Shown here one piece after another: positions 39,886 to 48,248 of a DNA stretch of 64,000 nucleotides (the stretch's first letter is position 1; every line of letters begins with the position of its first letter). Source of the DNA: Campylobacter concisus (GTDB taxonomy: Bacteria; Campylobacterota; Campylobacteria; Campylobacterales; Campylobacteraceae); NCBI RefSeq assembly GCF_002913715.1, contig NZ_PPCE01000009.1, forward strand, positions 186,001 through 250,000, read 5' to 3'. The translations under genes were made by a program, and so were the position numbers. The notes under the pieces are model-generated. The model was not told where the DNA came from. It searched no databases and saw only the letters and a program-made list of their open reading frames with translations.

Positions 39886-40929
39886 ATGAAAAAAATAGTT
39901 TTTTTACGTATCAATCCAAACGCAGTCGGTGGTGCCGAACGCTATTTAAGAAGGCTTACTAAAGCCCTAAAAGACGTAGGCATAGATACATCTATACGCT
40001 CATATCTAGGAGAGGCTAGGATCTCGTCATGGAAAAAGGCTTTGAGATTTAACGCACAGGTAAAACGCCAGAAACAAAGCGATGAGGTATATTTTAGCTT
40101 GGAGCGAGTGAGCTGCGCAGATATTTATAGAGCAGGGGATGGCGTGCATAAAATTTATCGTGCCACAAAGCCATTTTGGTGGGTTAATCCTCTAAATTTT
40201 GTCTATCCATATCTAGAAAAACGTTGCTTTAAAAATTCTAAAAAGATAATCGCAAATTCAAACTACATAAAAGAGCAAATTATTTCAGCTTACGGTATCG
40301 ATGAGTCAAAAATCGTTACCATTTACAACGGTATAAATTTGCCACAAAAGGTAGAAAAGGGAGAAGCAAAACTTAGCGTATGCGAAGAATTTGGACTCGA
40401 TTACAATTTACCAATTGTGCTTTTTGTCGGAAATGGCTTTAAAAGAAAAGGAGCAAAGGACTTTTTACTTCTTGTCTCAAAGCTAAAAACGCCAGTAAAT
40501 GCGCTAATAGTAGGCAAAGATAAAAATTTAAATTCATATAAGAAGCTAGCAAAAAAGCTAAAGATAAATGCATTTTTTACAGGTGAGCAAAAAATGACTG
40601 CAAAATTTTATGAAGCAAGCGATATTTTTATATTTCCAACACACTATGAACCATTTTCAAATGTCGTTCTAGAGGCGCTTAGTTTTAAAAATATTGTCTT
40701 TACAACGGCTCAAAATGGGGCAGCTGAAATTTTAGAAAATCGTTTTATTATGCGTGAACCAAATGATGAAAGTATACTGGAGCTAGTGGAGCAGGTGCTT
40801 AATGATAATGACATGATGAGAGAGCTGCAAGAGAAGTCATTTTTACTTTCGCAAAAATTTAGTATAGAAGAAAATGCAAGCAAAACTCTTGAAATCATAA
40901 ACGAAGTGCTAAATTTGGAGCAAAAGTGA
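39886..40929 (+). CDS. LPS-type glycosyltransferase family 4 (WaaG-like)
   Basis: 347 residues, GT-B fold. N-terminal VGGAERYLRRL, linker KIIANSNYIKEQII, then LFVGNGFKRKGAKDFL (donor-domain start) and the E-x7-E region FPTHYEPFSNVVLEALSF. It resembles WaaG-type LPS core glucosyltransferases, and the next gene is a heptosyltransferase, which supports a core-oligosaccharide role. GTGA overlap with that gene. Confidence 0.82.
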   Translation: MKKIVFLRINPNAVGGAERYLRRLTKALKDVGIDTSIRSYLGEARISSWKKALRFNAQVKRQKQSDEVYFSLERVSCADIYRAGDGVHKIYRATKPFWWVNPLNFVYPYLEKRCFKNSKKIIANSNYIKEQIISAYGIDESKIVTIYNGINLPQKVEKGEAKLSVCEEFGLDYNLPIVLFVGNGFKRKGAKDFLLLVSKLKTPVNALIVGKDKNLNSYKKLAKKLKINAFFTGEQKMTAKFYEASDIFIFPTHYEPFSNVVLEALSFKNIVFTTAQNGAAEILENRFIMREPNDESILELVEQVLNDNDMMRELQEKSFLLSQKFSIEENASKTLEIINEVLNLEQK

Positions 40930-41870
40930 GAGTGTTTATAGAGCTTCCAACTTGGCTTGGAGATGCTGTGATGGCGAGTGCAGCGATAGAAAATTTAAGT
41001 AAAAATGCTAAAAATATTGTATTTTTTGGCTCTTATGTGGCCTGTGAGCTTTACAAATCACATCCAAAGTGTGAAAAAGTAGTCATTGACGATAGTAAAA
41101 AGCAAAACTCAAGATATTTAAGTCTTATAAAAACGGCTAGCAAGCTTGGAAAATTTGATATTGCTATTAGCCTTAGAAGCTCATTTGCTAGTAAATTTTT
41201 GCTATTTTTTCTAAAAGCAACGCAAAAATTTTGTTTTAAAAAGAGTAGCGAGAGCTTGCATCAGGTGCAAAAATATCTAAATTTCATAAAGCAAAGCCTA
41301 AATTTAAAAGAAATTTCAAATGAACTAAAAATTTATTATGAAGCTAAAAAAAGCGAGCAAAAGCTCCTCGTGCTAAATCCAGGTGCTAGCTACGGAAGTG
41401 CCAAAAGGTGGTATCCGCACTATTTTGCAGAGGTTGCATTGCACTTTAAATATGAATTTGATGTAAAGATTACTGGCTCAAAAGCCGAGCTTGAAATTTG
41501 CAATAAAATCGAGCAAATACTCTTACAAAATGGCATGAAATGTGAAAATTTGGCTGGAAAAACGAGCATAAAAGAGCTTTGCGAGGTCATAGGCTCTATA
41601 AAAAATGGTATCTTTTTGACAAATGATAGTGGCCCTATGCATATCGCAGCTGCTTATAAAGTGCCACTTGTGGCTCTTTTTGGACCGACTAAATTTAAAG
41701 AGACTAGCCCATGGCAAGACGAAAGTGCAAAGATAGTGCATTTAAATTTAGAGTGTATGCCATGTATGAAGCGAGTGTGTCCTATAAAAACACATGCCTG
41801 TATGAAGGAGCTTACGCCAAAAATAGTTATTGCTGAAATAGAGCTGCTAAGAAAAAAATTAAATTTTTGA
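40926..41870 (+). CDS. waaF: ADP-heptose--LPS heptosyltransferase II-like
   Basis: 314 residues, GT9 family. MRVFIELPTWLGDAVMASAAIE is the classic heptosyltransferase start; LNPGASYGSAKRW, TNDSGPMHIAAAY and ALFGPTKFKETSPW follow, and the Cys-containing end ECMPCMKRVC is typical of WaaF. Adds heptose to the inner LPS core. GTG start. WaaF rather than WaaC is favoured by these motifs but not certain. Confidence 0.88.
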   Translation: MRVFIELPTWLGDAVMASAAIENLSKNAKNIVFFGSYVACELYKSHPKCEKVVIDDSKKQNSRYLSLIKTASKLGKFDIAISLRSSFASKFLLFFLKATQKFCFKKSSESLHQVQKYLNFIKQSLNLKEISNELKIYYEAKKSEQKLLVLNPGASYGSAKRWYPHYFAEVALHFKYEFDVKITGSKAELEICNKIEQILLQNGMKCENLAGKTSIKELCEVIGSIKNGIFLTNDSGPMHIAAAYKVPLVALFGPTKFKETSPWQDESAKIVHLNLECMPCMKRVCPIKTHACMKELTPKIVIAEIELLRKKLNF

Positions 41871-41950
41871 AATTCTAAACATAATTAAATATATACATAC
41901 ATAATTAAAAAAAATTTTAGTTTTTATTTGATTACATTTTTACTAAACAT

Positions 41951-41979
41951 TTGACATTGGTTATCAATATAGCTATAAT
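41951..41979 (+). promoter_or_regulatory. Sigma-70 promoter for exbB-exbD-tonB, possible Fur site
   Basis: TTGACA (41951-41956), a 17-bp spacer and TATAAT (41974-41979): a consensus promoter 29 bp before exbB. The spacer contains TTGGTTATCAATAT, similar to Fur-box halves, so iron control is plausible; that part is inference. Confidence 0.75.
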
Positions 41980-42008
41980 CACGCAAAAATTTTTACTAAG
42001 AAGGTATT

Positions 42009-42437
42009 ATGGAGCTAATTAAACATCACATTGATCATGTAATTATTGCGATTTTAGGCATTATGAGTTTTTTTGTACTTTGGTATACGATTGAGCGTAT
42101 CATTTTTTATTCGCGCGTTGATATAAAAGGCTATAAAAGTATAGAATCGCTTGAAGAAGCACTAACCAAAAATTTAACCACACTTTATATTATCTATTCA
42201 AATGCACCATATGTAGGACTTCTTGGTACAGTTGCTGGAATTATGATCACATTTTATGATATGGGTATGGCAGGTGGAATCGATACTAAAAGCATAATGG
42301 TCGGCCTCTCTCTTGCGCTAAAAGCAACTGCTTTTGGACTACTTGTAGCGATACCAACGTTGATGATTTACAATGGTTTTGTTAGGAAAGTAGATGTAAT
42401 GCTAAATAGATACAAGGCTGAAAATGCGTCTAAATAA
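42009..42437 (+). CDS. exbB: Biopolymer transport protein ExbB
   Basis: 142 residues, the short ExbB form of Campylobacterota. Three membrane helices: [18 protein letters not shown], then [18 protein letters not shown] with the conserved GLLGTVxG motif, and [27 protein letters not shown] ribosome site. Forms the proton-driven motor with ExbD and TonB for outer-membrane iron transport. Confidence 0.94.
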   Translation: MELIKHHIDHVIIAILGIMSFFVLWYTIERIIFYSRVDIKGYKSIESLEEALTKNLTTLYIIYSNAPYVGLLGTVAGIMITFYDMGMAGGIDTKSIMVGLSLALKATAFGLLVAIPTLMIYNGFVRKVDVMLNRYKAENASK

Positions 42438-42807
42438 AAAAGATGGGTTAAATATTGTCCCATTTATTGATATTATGCTTGTTTTGCTTGCTATCGTGCT
42501 TAGTATTTCGACTTTTATTGCTCAAGGTAAGATAGCTATTGACCTTCCAAGTGCAAACAGTGCTGAGCAAAGTAAAGAGGACGATAAAAAGGTAAGCGTA
42601 GTAATTGATAAGGATAATAAATTTTTTATAGATGATGTAGAAATTTCTGAGAACGAACTCAAAGATAAGCTAAATGCGGTTGATATAAAGACATTGATCG
42701 AACTAAAAAGCGATAAAAATTCGAAATTTGATAGCTTTGTCAAAGTAATTGATATATTAAAAGAGAAGGGCCACGAAAATTTTGCAATCCAAACAATCTC
42801 TGAATAA
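42424..42807 (+). CDS. exbD: Biopolymer transport protein ExbD
   Basis: 127 residues. One N-terminal membrane helix with the proton-carrying Asp ([16 protein letters not shown]) and a periplasmic domain ([16 protein letters not shown], then IELKSDKN). Overlaps exbB by 14 bp and tonB by 26 bp. Confidence 0.93.
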   Translation: MRLNKKDGLNIVPFIDIMLVLLAIVLSISTFIAQGKIAIDLPSANSAEQSKEDDKKVSVVIDKDNKFFIDDVEISENELKDKLNAVDIKTLIELKSDKNSKFDSFVKVIDILKEKGHENFAIQTISE

Positions 42808-43558
42808 AATTTCAAATTACAGCGGCTTAGCTGTTTCGCTTATAGTGCATGGAGCAGCAGTATATTTTTTGCTTTCACATGATTTTGATGAGATAAAAAT
42901 AGGTGAGCAAAAACCGATAAAAATAGCTCTTAATTCATTTACTCCAGTGCCACAAGTCTCAGCACCTCAAATGGCAGAGCAAATGCTTATCCCAGAGCCA
43001 ACTCCACCAGCTCCACCGCCACCACCAGAGCCTCCAAAACCTGAGCCAAAGCCAGAACCAAAACCTGAACCTAAAAAAGTGGAGAAACCAAAGCGTGAAA
43101 TAAAAAAGGTAGAGCCTAAAAAAGAGAAAAAAATAGAGCCCAAGCCTGAACCGGTAATTGCTCAGCCAGTGCAGCCTATTGTACCGCCAGCTAGTGTAAA
43201 TACAAATTTGCCAGCCAATAACAAGTCTATCGCTGCAGCTCCAGTCCAAAATGTAACACCTGAGCTAAATTTATCAAATTCGCAAGGTGATGAAGATTTT
43301 ACGAAGGTTATAATTGCAGTTAAGAGGCATAAAAGTTACCCAAATAATGCAAGGCGTATGAAGCATCAAGGTATTGTAGAAGTTAGGTTTTTACTTAAGC
43401 AAGACGGCAGCATAGATGAACTTAAAGTTAGTAAAAGCTCTGGTTTTGAGTCGCTTGATAATGGCGCTTTAGAAAATATTCAAAGAGCAAGTTCTGAGTT
43501 TCCAAAGCCTAAACAAGATCGTTATCTGCGCTTTCCTATTTCATATACACTAAAATAA
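42782..43558 (+). CDS. tonB: TonB energy transducer
   Basis: 258 residues, TTG start inside exbD. N-terminal anchor (YSGLAVSLIVHGAAVYFLL with the conserved Ser and His), a long Pro/Glu/Lys spacer (PPAPPPPPEPPKPEPKPEPK), then the TonB C-terminal domain (VIIAVKRHKSYPNNARRM, GIVEVRFLLKQDGS, SSGFESLDNGALENI). Spans the periplasm to drive TonB-dependent receptors. Confidence 0.93.
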   Translation: MQSKQSLNKISNYSGLAVSLIVHGAAVYFLLSHDFDEIKIGEQKPIKIALNSFTPVPQVSAPQMAEQMLIPEPTPPAPPPPPEPPKPEPKPEPKPEPKKVEKPKREIKKVEPKKEKKIEPKPEPVIAQPVQPIVPPASVNTNLPANNKSIAAAPVQNVTPELNLSNSQGDEDFTKVIIAVKRHKSYPNNARRMKHQGIVEVRFLLKQDGSIDELKVSKSSGFESLDNGALENIQRASSEFPKPKQDRYLRFPISYTLK

Positions 43559-43588
43559 ATTACAAGCTTATTTAAGCTTGTAATTTAT
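43555..43588 (+). terminator. Strong hairpin terminator behind tonB
   Basis: A perfect 16-bp stem (43555-43570 with 43573-43588, ATAAATTACAAGCTTA) with a 2-nt apex, overlapping the tonB stop. It is symmetrical and AT-rich at the base, so it may work in both directions. Confidence 0.85.
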
Positions 43589-43674
43589 TATCTGTTATGT
43601 AGAATTTCTTTTATATTTCAAGTCAAAATAGAAAAACATAACTTATTTTATTTAAAAAAGTGTGTATTTTAAAC

Positions 43675-43701
43675 TTGCTTTAAATATTAAACATGTATAA
43701 T
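43675..43701 (+). promoter_or_regulatory. Promoter of tRNA-Phe
   Basis: TATAAT at 43696-43701 lies 19 bp before the tRNA. TTGCTT at 43675-43680 is the best -35 candidate, with a short 15-bp spacer. Confidence 0.6.
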
Positions 43702-43720
43702 CTGACTTTATTTAACGAGT

Positions 43721-43796
43721 GGTTGGATAGCTCAGTCGGTAGAGCAGTAGACTGAAAATCTGCGTGTCGGCAGTTCGATTCTGCCTCTAACCACCA
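43721..43796 (+). tRNA. tRNA-Phe (GAA)
   Basis: 76 nt with the CCA encoded. Acceptor arms GGTTGGA and TCTAACC-ACCA, D-arm GCTCAGTCGGTAGAGC, anticodon stem-loop with GAA at 43754-43756, T-arm GGCAGTTCGATTCTGCC. It stands alone, and the base after its CCA is where the mobile-element gene content begins, so its 3' end is the probable attachment site. Confidence 0.96.
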
Positions 43797-43848
43797 TTTC
43801 TTTACTAATCCCTATTTTATCGATATTTCGAAGCTTTAAGGTTTGGCC

Positions 43849-43869
43849 GGGTGCCATCTTGGGTGCCAT
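43849..43869. repeat. Direct repeat GGGTGCCAT next to tRNA-Phe
   Basis: GGGTGCCAT occurs at 43849-43857 and again at 43861-43869, 12 bp apart start to start. Short direct repeats just inside the attachment site are usual for arm-type binding sites of tyrosine integrases. That role is inferred. Confidence 0.45.
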
Positions 43870-44101
43870 TTATTAGTCCATTTTCTACTTAGAAAAAATC
43901 AATACCCAGCGAAACAGATGATAAAAAATAAAATTTTTAAAAATATTTTTTGTTAAAATCAAACATTTCAAAAAGCTTAACATTTTCAATAATGTTTTTC
44001 TAGTCTAGTTATAGCAAATGCCAAATTATTACACAGGTCCTAACTTTTTATTTTGATGCATAGAGAATACAGTAAAAAAAATAAAAACTTTTTTGCATGG
44101 G

Positions 44102-44157
44102 CGAGGATACTTTTTGTCTGACATGCAGACAAAAACCTCGTTAGGGGTTGCCCCTAA
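44102..44157. other. Nested hairpins behind the relaxase gene (oriT or terminator candidate)
   Basis: CGAGG (44102-44106) pairs with CCTCG (44136-44140). Inside it TTTTTGTCTG (44111-44120) pairs with CAGACAAAAA (44126-44135) around a 5-nt loop. Immediately after, TTAGGGG (44141-44147) pairs with CCCCTAA (44151-44157). Such stacked dyads near mobilization genes can be an oriT. ColE1-like systems keep oriT upstream of mobC, however, so a terminator or replication structure is also possible. Confidence 0.4.
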
Positions 44158-44333
44158 AACCCCATTTAGGCATTTAAATTTTAGCGTTAAGATATTATTT
44201 TTTATTATTTTATAAAAAAATTTAATACTACTGGAATAAGATACTAATGTATTATAAAGATTGAATCTTGGAGTAATATTACTTATGTGGTTATTTGTGT
44301 GCAAAATGGTCTTGCAAATAAAATGCAAGACCA

Positions 44334-45767
44334 TTATAGGAAATCAATTTCGGCAGTTTTCTGAGAAATTTTGTTTTCTGTCTTTTGTGATATTTGATAT
44401 TGTGACTGAGATTTTTGATTATATTGATTTATTATGTTTCGGCGTCTTGCGACAATTTCATCAATGCCTCGCTCTGTTTTTGCATGGAGGCTCTTAAGTC
44501 CTGCAACTCGTATTCGAATGTTTTTAATTCCTGAGATAATGGACTCAACTTGTTTGACAATACATTGCACACCTGTAATAATTGACATAAAAGTTCCATT
44601 TTCTCGCTCTCTTGTCTCTCTTTTTCTTCTAACTCTATTAATAATGTTTGCTCTAATAGTGTCATTATCTATCCTTTTATTAAAAATTGTGATTTTATTT
44701 TTTAGTTGTCGCCATTTATATATTTTTCTATATAACGCTTCATCCCTTTGTTCTCTTTTTCTAAAGACGATATCTCTATTTTTGTTTTTATCAACCATGT
44801 TGTTATAACTATTATTATCACCAATAGTATCAGTGATATGATCTTGAAAGCCTTTGTTTTGTTTAGGTTCTCTTTCAGCTTGACTTTTAAGCCATCGATC
44901 TCTTTTTTGAACTTGTTTAATACAAGCTGATTTGAGTCTATCAAGCTCTTTTTCTCGCTTTGATACGACTCTTGCATCATTTTCATTTCTTGATAAATCT
45001 CTTGTATCTTTAAATTCTGCTGCTCTTGCATCTGCTTTACTTCTGAGTTGCTCCATTGCCTCAATGCTTGTAAATTTTTCATTAAACATATCTCCTTTAA
45101 ATCTTCTTGCCTTCTTTGAATTTGGAAGCTTTACACTAACATAGTCTCCTCCAACCCTAGTTATTTCTATATTGCTGTCGTTAAATGCTTTTAATATGTC
45201 GCTCCTGCAAGTAAATTCTTGATTTATGAACTTATCTATTAATATTCTTTCAAGCTCAATATAGTCTTTGATTAGGCTAAGCTCTTTTCTTTGGCCTTGA
45301 AGTATATGGCTCTTAGCTGGGTCTTTTGGGTCTGAGAAGTTATATCTTAAATTTGTATAGTTTTGCCAACTGTCTATTAATGGCATATCTGCTTTATGAT
45401 AATACGGATTAAATGCTAGACCACTTTTCAAGTCTATTTTTGGAATAACAAAATTTAGTTCCAGCCTTCCTTTGTCTATATGCTCAACCCAAAGAATGTT
45501 GAATCTTTCTTTGTACATACCAAACAGTATTCTTTCAAATTCGCGTATTAACTCTTTTTTTATATTTTTATCAATATTGTCTTCTTCAAACGACAAACAT
45601 CCAATACAAGTTTTTTGTCTATTCTCAATATTATTTATAATCTGTCTAGTAACATGCTCATTTCCTTTTATGACATAGGCTGTTTTATCGGCAACTCTAC
45701 TGTTTAGTAGATAGTCTATGCCTGATTCACCACCACCGCTATTGGTTTTAAAAAACTTAATAAGCAT
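44334..45767 (-). CDS. MobA/MbeA-like relaxase (HEN type)
   Basis: 477 residues. The relaxase core is N-terminal: MLIKFFKTNSGGGESGIDYL, then HIDKGRLELNFVIPKIDLKSG, which carries the H-x-E-x-N metal motif of ColE1 MbeA-type (MOB-HEN) relaxases instead of the usual three-His motif. The C-terminal half is Lys/Arg/Gln-rich and helical. As in ColE1, two further genes lie inside it in another frame (44432-44665 and 44702-45082). It would nick at oriT and pilot the strand through a helper conjugation system, because no type IV secretion genes are present. Confidence 0.88.
   Translation of the reverse strand: MLIKFFKTNSGGGESGIDYLLNSRVADKTAYVIKGNEHVTRQIINNIENRQKTCIGCLSFEEDNIDKNIKKELIREFERILFGMYKERFNILWVEHIDKGRLELNFVIPKIDLKSGLAFNPYYHKADMPLIDSWQNYTNLRYNFSDPKDPAKSHILQGQRKELSLIKDYIELERILIDKFINQEFTCRSDILKAFNDSNIEITRVGGDYVSVKLPNSKKARRFKGDMFNEKFTSIEAMEQLRSKADARAAEFKDTRDLSRNENDARVVSKREKELDRLKSACIKQVQKRDRWLKSQAEREPKQNKGFQDHITDTIGDNNSYNNMVDKNKNRDIVFRKREQRDEALYRKIYKWRQLKNKITIFNKRIDNDTIRANIINRVRRKRETRERENGTFMSIITGVQCIVKQVESIISGIKNIRIRVAGLKSLHAKTERGIDEIVARRRNIINQYNQKSQSQYQISQKTENKISQKTAEIDFL
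44432..44665 (-). CDS. MobD/MbeD-like protein nested in the relaxase gene
   Basis: 77 residues, entirely inside the relaxase gene in another frame. ATG at 44665 with AAAGGA about 7 nt upstream. MTLLEQTLLIELEEKERQES followed by a heptad-rich helix (LLCQLLQVCNVLSNKL, LSQELKTFEYELQDL) predicts a coiled coil. Length, position and coiled-coil character match ColE1 MbeD (78 residues, also nested in mbeA). That it is translated is inferred. Confidence 0.6.
   Translation of the reverse strand: MTLLEQTLLIELEEKERQESEKMELLCQLLQVCNVLSNKLSPLSQELKTFEYELQDLRASMQKQSEALMKLSQDAET
44702..45082 (-). CDS. MobB/MbeB-like membrane protein nested in the relaxase gene
   Basis: 126 residues inside the relaxase gene in another frame, ATG at 45082 with AAAGGAGAT about 11 nt upstream. 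A long Gln/Glu/Lys coiled coil (residues 10-75) is followed by a strong membrane helix (IISLILLVIIIVITTWLI) and a short coiled tail. A random overprinted frame would rarely give such a clean helix plus coiled coil. The layout equals ColE1 mbeB. Probably stabilises the relaxosome at the membrane. Confidence 0.62.
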   Translation of the reverse strand: MKNLQALRQWSNSEVKQMQEQQNLKIQEIYQEMKMMQESYQSEKKSLIDSNQLVLNKFKKEIDGLKVKLKENLNKTKAFKIISLILLVIIIVITTWLIKTKIEISSLEKENKGMKRYIEKYINGDN

Positions 45768-45768
45768 G

Positions 45769-46077
45769 CTACTTAGTCTTGCTTAACAATCCATTCAGGT
45801 CATTATCAATAGATATTATGTGTTTTAAGACAATTTGATCTATGCTTTTGTTTAAATTAACATACCTTGCAATCTGATTTAAATTGTTGCCTATCTTTGA
45901 TATTTTTACCATCATAGCTCTATCAAATTTATGAATGGGCGGCTTAGAACTAGATACGGCATTTCTTATATAGCTAGAGACAGTAATGCCAGCCATTGCA
46001 GCATTTAACTCAATATTGTTCTTTTGGTCTTCACTGAAACGTACTGATATCTTACAGGTATGGTTTGGTTGTCTCAT
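45769..46077 (-). CDS. MobC-like mobilization accessory protein
   Basis: 102 residues, one base before the relaxase gene. N-terminal basic ribbon-helix-helix-like region (ISVRFSEDQKNNIELNAAMAG, then VSSYIRNAV) and the MobC-like IGNNLNQIARYVN motif. Helps the relaxase bind oriT. Order mobC-mobA on one strand is the ColE1/MobC plasmid order. Confidence 0.85.
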   Translation of the reverse strand: MRQPNHTCKISVRFSEDQKNNIELNAAMAGITVSSYIRNAVSSSKPPIHKFDRAMMVKISKIGNNLNQIARYVNLNKSIDQIVLKHIISIDNDLNGLLSKTK

Positions 46078-46081
46078 AACA

Positions 46082-46279
46082 CTATCTCTTTACCTCAATA
46101 GCGTGGTACTCAAACCATTCATCTAGCTTGGTTCTATCGTATCTTATGATCTTATTTATTTTAGAAAACGGTATTAAGCCTCTCATACGATATTTTGCTT
46201 GAGTATTTATGCTTATTCCATACTCTTGTACAACATCCTTCGGCGTTAGCCAACGATTTTGTTTTATAGGATTATTCAT
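46082..46279 (-). CDS. AlpA/excisionase-like helix-turn-helix protein
   Basis: 65 residues. MerR-type HTH of the AlpA/Xis family: RWLTPKDVVQEYGISINTQ, then YRMRGLIPFSKINKIIRYDR and KLDEWFE. Such proteins act as excision-direction factors or regulators on integrative elements. AAGGAT ribosome site. Located four bases before mobC, so it may also regulate mobilization. Confidence 0.8.
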   Translation of the reverse strand: MNNPIKQNRWLTPKDVVQEYGISINTQAKYRMRGLIPFSKINKIIRYDRTKLDEWFEYHAIEVKR

Positions 46280-46375
46280 ATGATATCCTTGTTATTTTTT
46301 TCGGACATCATAGTAAAAATCAAAAATTTAAAAGCACAAAGAATGGCCAAATTGTTTCAAATTTTTGCGCTTTTA

Positions 46376-47113
46376 TCAGACTTTGATTAAAATATTTTTC
46401 TCAAACTCTAAGTTATTTTCCTCAAAAGTGTAATCTATTGCATTATTTAAAGCTACTATATATGTATTTCGTTTAATTTCTTGAGATATTTTTAAATTTC
46501 TAAATTCTGATATTTGCTTAAGTATTCCGTTTATAATTGTTATATATTTCTCATAATTTTTAGAAAAGCAATCTTTGTATTTTTCATCGTGATCACCAAA
46601 TGGAAAATTTTGCTTCCTCAGTATATCAACTGCATCAAAGAAATCTTTAAAATATTGATTCTTGGAATATAGGATGCTGTTAAGCTTTGTTACTATATAC
46701 AAAAACGTGTGCCATGCCAATTCTTTAATAAAAATATCTTGATTTGTAAGATATGGGGATAATTTCAATACTTCAATGTCTCCACCAAACATACCCTTAA
46801 CTTTTTCCATGTTTTCTACTGTTTGGCGAGGATCAATAGTGCAGTAAGAATCATCCTCTTCAAAGTATATAAACTGTGCTGAACCAAGGTCGTCTAATTT
46901 GTCTTTATCAACTTTTTCTACGACTATAAAATTTTTAAAAATATCCATTATTTGAAGTTGTGCATTGTTAATAACTTCATATACATAAAAAGCACTTATA
47001 AAAAATTTTTCGTTAATAAAAAATTCGGATATATGTAGTATTAAGTTTGATGTTAACTGTGAAAAAGCATTCTCAGGATCATAGGTAAAATTTATAATAT
47101 CATCAAAATTCAT
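46376..47113 (-). CDS. Unknown protein coupled to the integrase gene
   Basis: 245 residues, acidic and aromatic-rich (FDDIINFTYDPENAF, FINEKFFISAFYVYEV), no signal, no membrane helix, no motif I recognise. Its start overlaps the last 11 bp of the integrase gene, so the two are translated together. The very low GC and Asn/Ile-rich make-up mark it as accessory DNA. It could be element maintenance or a defence cargo gene; nothing visible decides. Confidence 0.7.
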   Translation of the reverse strand: MNFDDIINFTYDPENAFSQLTSNLILHISEFFINEKFFISAFYVYEVINNAQLQIMDIFKNFIVVEKVDKDKLDDLGSAQFIYFEEDDSYCTIDPRQTVENMEKVKGMFGGDIEVLKLSPYLTNQDIFIKELAWHTFLYIVTKLNSILYSKNQYFKDFFDAVDILRKQNFPFGDHDEKYKDCFSKNYEKYITIINGILKQISEFRNLKISQEIKRNTYIVALNNAIDYTFEENNLEFEKNILIKV

Positions 47114-48245
47114 AATCTTCCTTTATGCTCTCTAATAGCTCAAGTGCCTTGTAGCTATTTATATAAGTATCGTAAGTTACGTAATTTTTATATGTAACAC
47201 CATCTCTTTTGTGAGTTAAATGATCTTTAATAATATCACTATTTGCGCCAAGCTCTTCGAGTGCCGAACCGCTTATATGCCTAGTACCATGCAGTTTAAA
47301 ATCATCAAAACCTACAAATTTATCTAGTCTCATCTTTTGTCTATCAGTATTTTTAATAGTTTTGCCCGTTTTTGGGCTTGCAAATACTAGACTTCTTCTA
47401 TCTGCAGGTATTTGCATTATGGCCTCTTTTACAAGAAAAGGAAGCGGCTTTTTATAGTCGTTTCCATTTTTAGTATCTATTAAATAATATACGTCATTTT
47501 CTAGATCGACATTTTCCCATTTTAGGCTGGCTACTTCTCCTTTTCGTCTACCATACAAACAAAACAAGAAAAATCCTCTCCAAAACGGATCGTCTTTATA
47601 GAGCTCCAAAATAGCCGTTTTTAGCTTATAAAATTTACCAACAGCATCTTTTACTATTGTTTTTCTGGTCGTTTTAGCTATTTTAGTTAGCAGAGCGCAA
47701 GGATTTACCGCTATCAGCTGATTGCGAAGCGCTATGTCAAACATCTCTCCTAAAATTCGCCTTGTATTATCATATGCTGTGCGCTTTGATAATACCTGCA
47801 CTTTTCCTATTGTTTTATTAAATTTTCCATCGTGCATTAGATTATGGATAAGATTGTCTATTTGGGCTGCTATAACGTCTACTACGATCTCTTTGCCGAT
47901 ACTGTCTTGTAAATAGGTCTCATAAAAAGCGATGTCGCTAGCGACGGACTTTTTGTTGATATCTTTTTTGCCTTTCCACAGCTCAAACAAATCATTAACC
48001 TTGGTAGTATCTTTAAATTTCAGCCCCTTTAACTGCTTACTTACGCCATCTAACCACTTTACAAGCTCTTTTTTGGCTTCATTTTTATACTCTCTCTTGC
48101 TCCATCCACTACGAGTATCTAGCGTAAGCACTTTTGTAAAATACTTGCTTCCTATAACTTTTCTTAATAAAAAGACATTTGGCTTTAGTTTGTTGATAAA
48201 AAGCCCAGTATCTACTTTTTCATAATCACTCTTTACTATAGCCAT
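47103..48245 (-). CDS. Tyrosine-type integrase
   Basis: 380 residues. Catalytic residues seen: Arg 234 in YGRRKGEVASLKW, His 319 and Arg 322 in KLHGTRHISG, a later His in DHLTHKRDG and the Tyr near 352-355 in VTYKNYVTY. N-terminal arm-binding and SAM-like core-binding parts precede. Its expected target is the tRNA-Phe at 43721. It is unusually far (3.3 kb) from that site because the mobilization genes lie between. Confidence 0.9.
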   Translation of the reverse strand: MAIVKSDYEKVDTGLFINKLKPNVFLLRKVIGSKYFTKVLTLDTRSGWSKREYKNEAKKELVKWLDGVSKQLKGLKFKDTTKVNDLFELWKGKKDINKKSVASDIAFYETYLQDSIGKEIVVDVIAAQIDNLIHNLMHDGKFNKTIGKVQVLSKRTAYDNTRRILGEMFDIALRNQLIAVNPCALLTKIAKTTRKTIVKDAVGKFYKLKTAILELYKDDPFWRGFFLFCLYGRRKGEVASLKWENVDLENDVYYLIDTKNGNDYKKPLPFLVKEAIMQIPADRRSLVFASPKTGKTIKNTDRQKMRLDKFVGFDDFKLHGTRHISGSALEELGANSDIIKDHLTHKRDGVTYKNYVTYDTYINSYKALELLESIKEDYEF

Positions 48246-48248
48246 CTC

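Larger units (their letters stand above)
43797..44333. other. Left end of the integrated element, non-coding
   Basis: 537 bp of AT-rich sequence between tRNA-Phe and the relaxase gene. Its open frames (for example minus strand 44029-44334) lack ribosome sites and sensible composition. It holds two GGGTGCCAT copies and a cluster of hairpins, listed separately. No second copy of the tRNA 3' end was noticed in the window, so the far attachment site is probably outside it. Confidence 0.6.

Noticed and set aside
44029-44334. 101-residue minus-strand open frame between tRNA-Phe and relaxase
   Set aside because: No ribosome site, composition of non-coding AT-rich DNA, and it runs through the nested hairpins.
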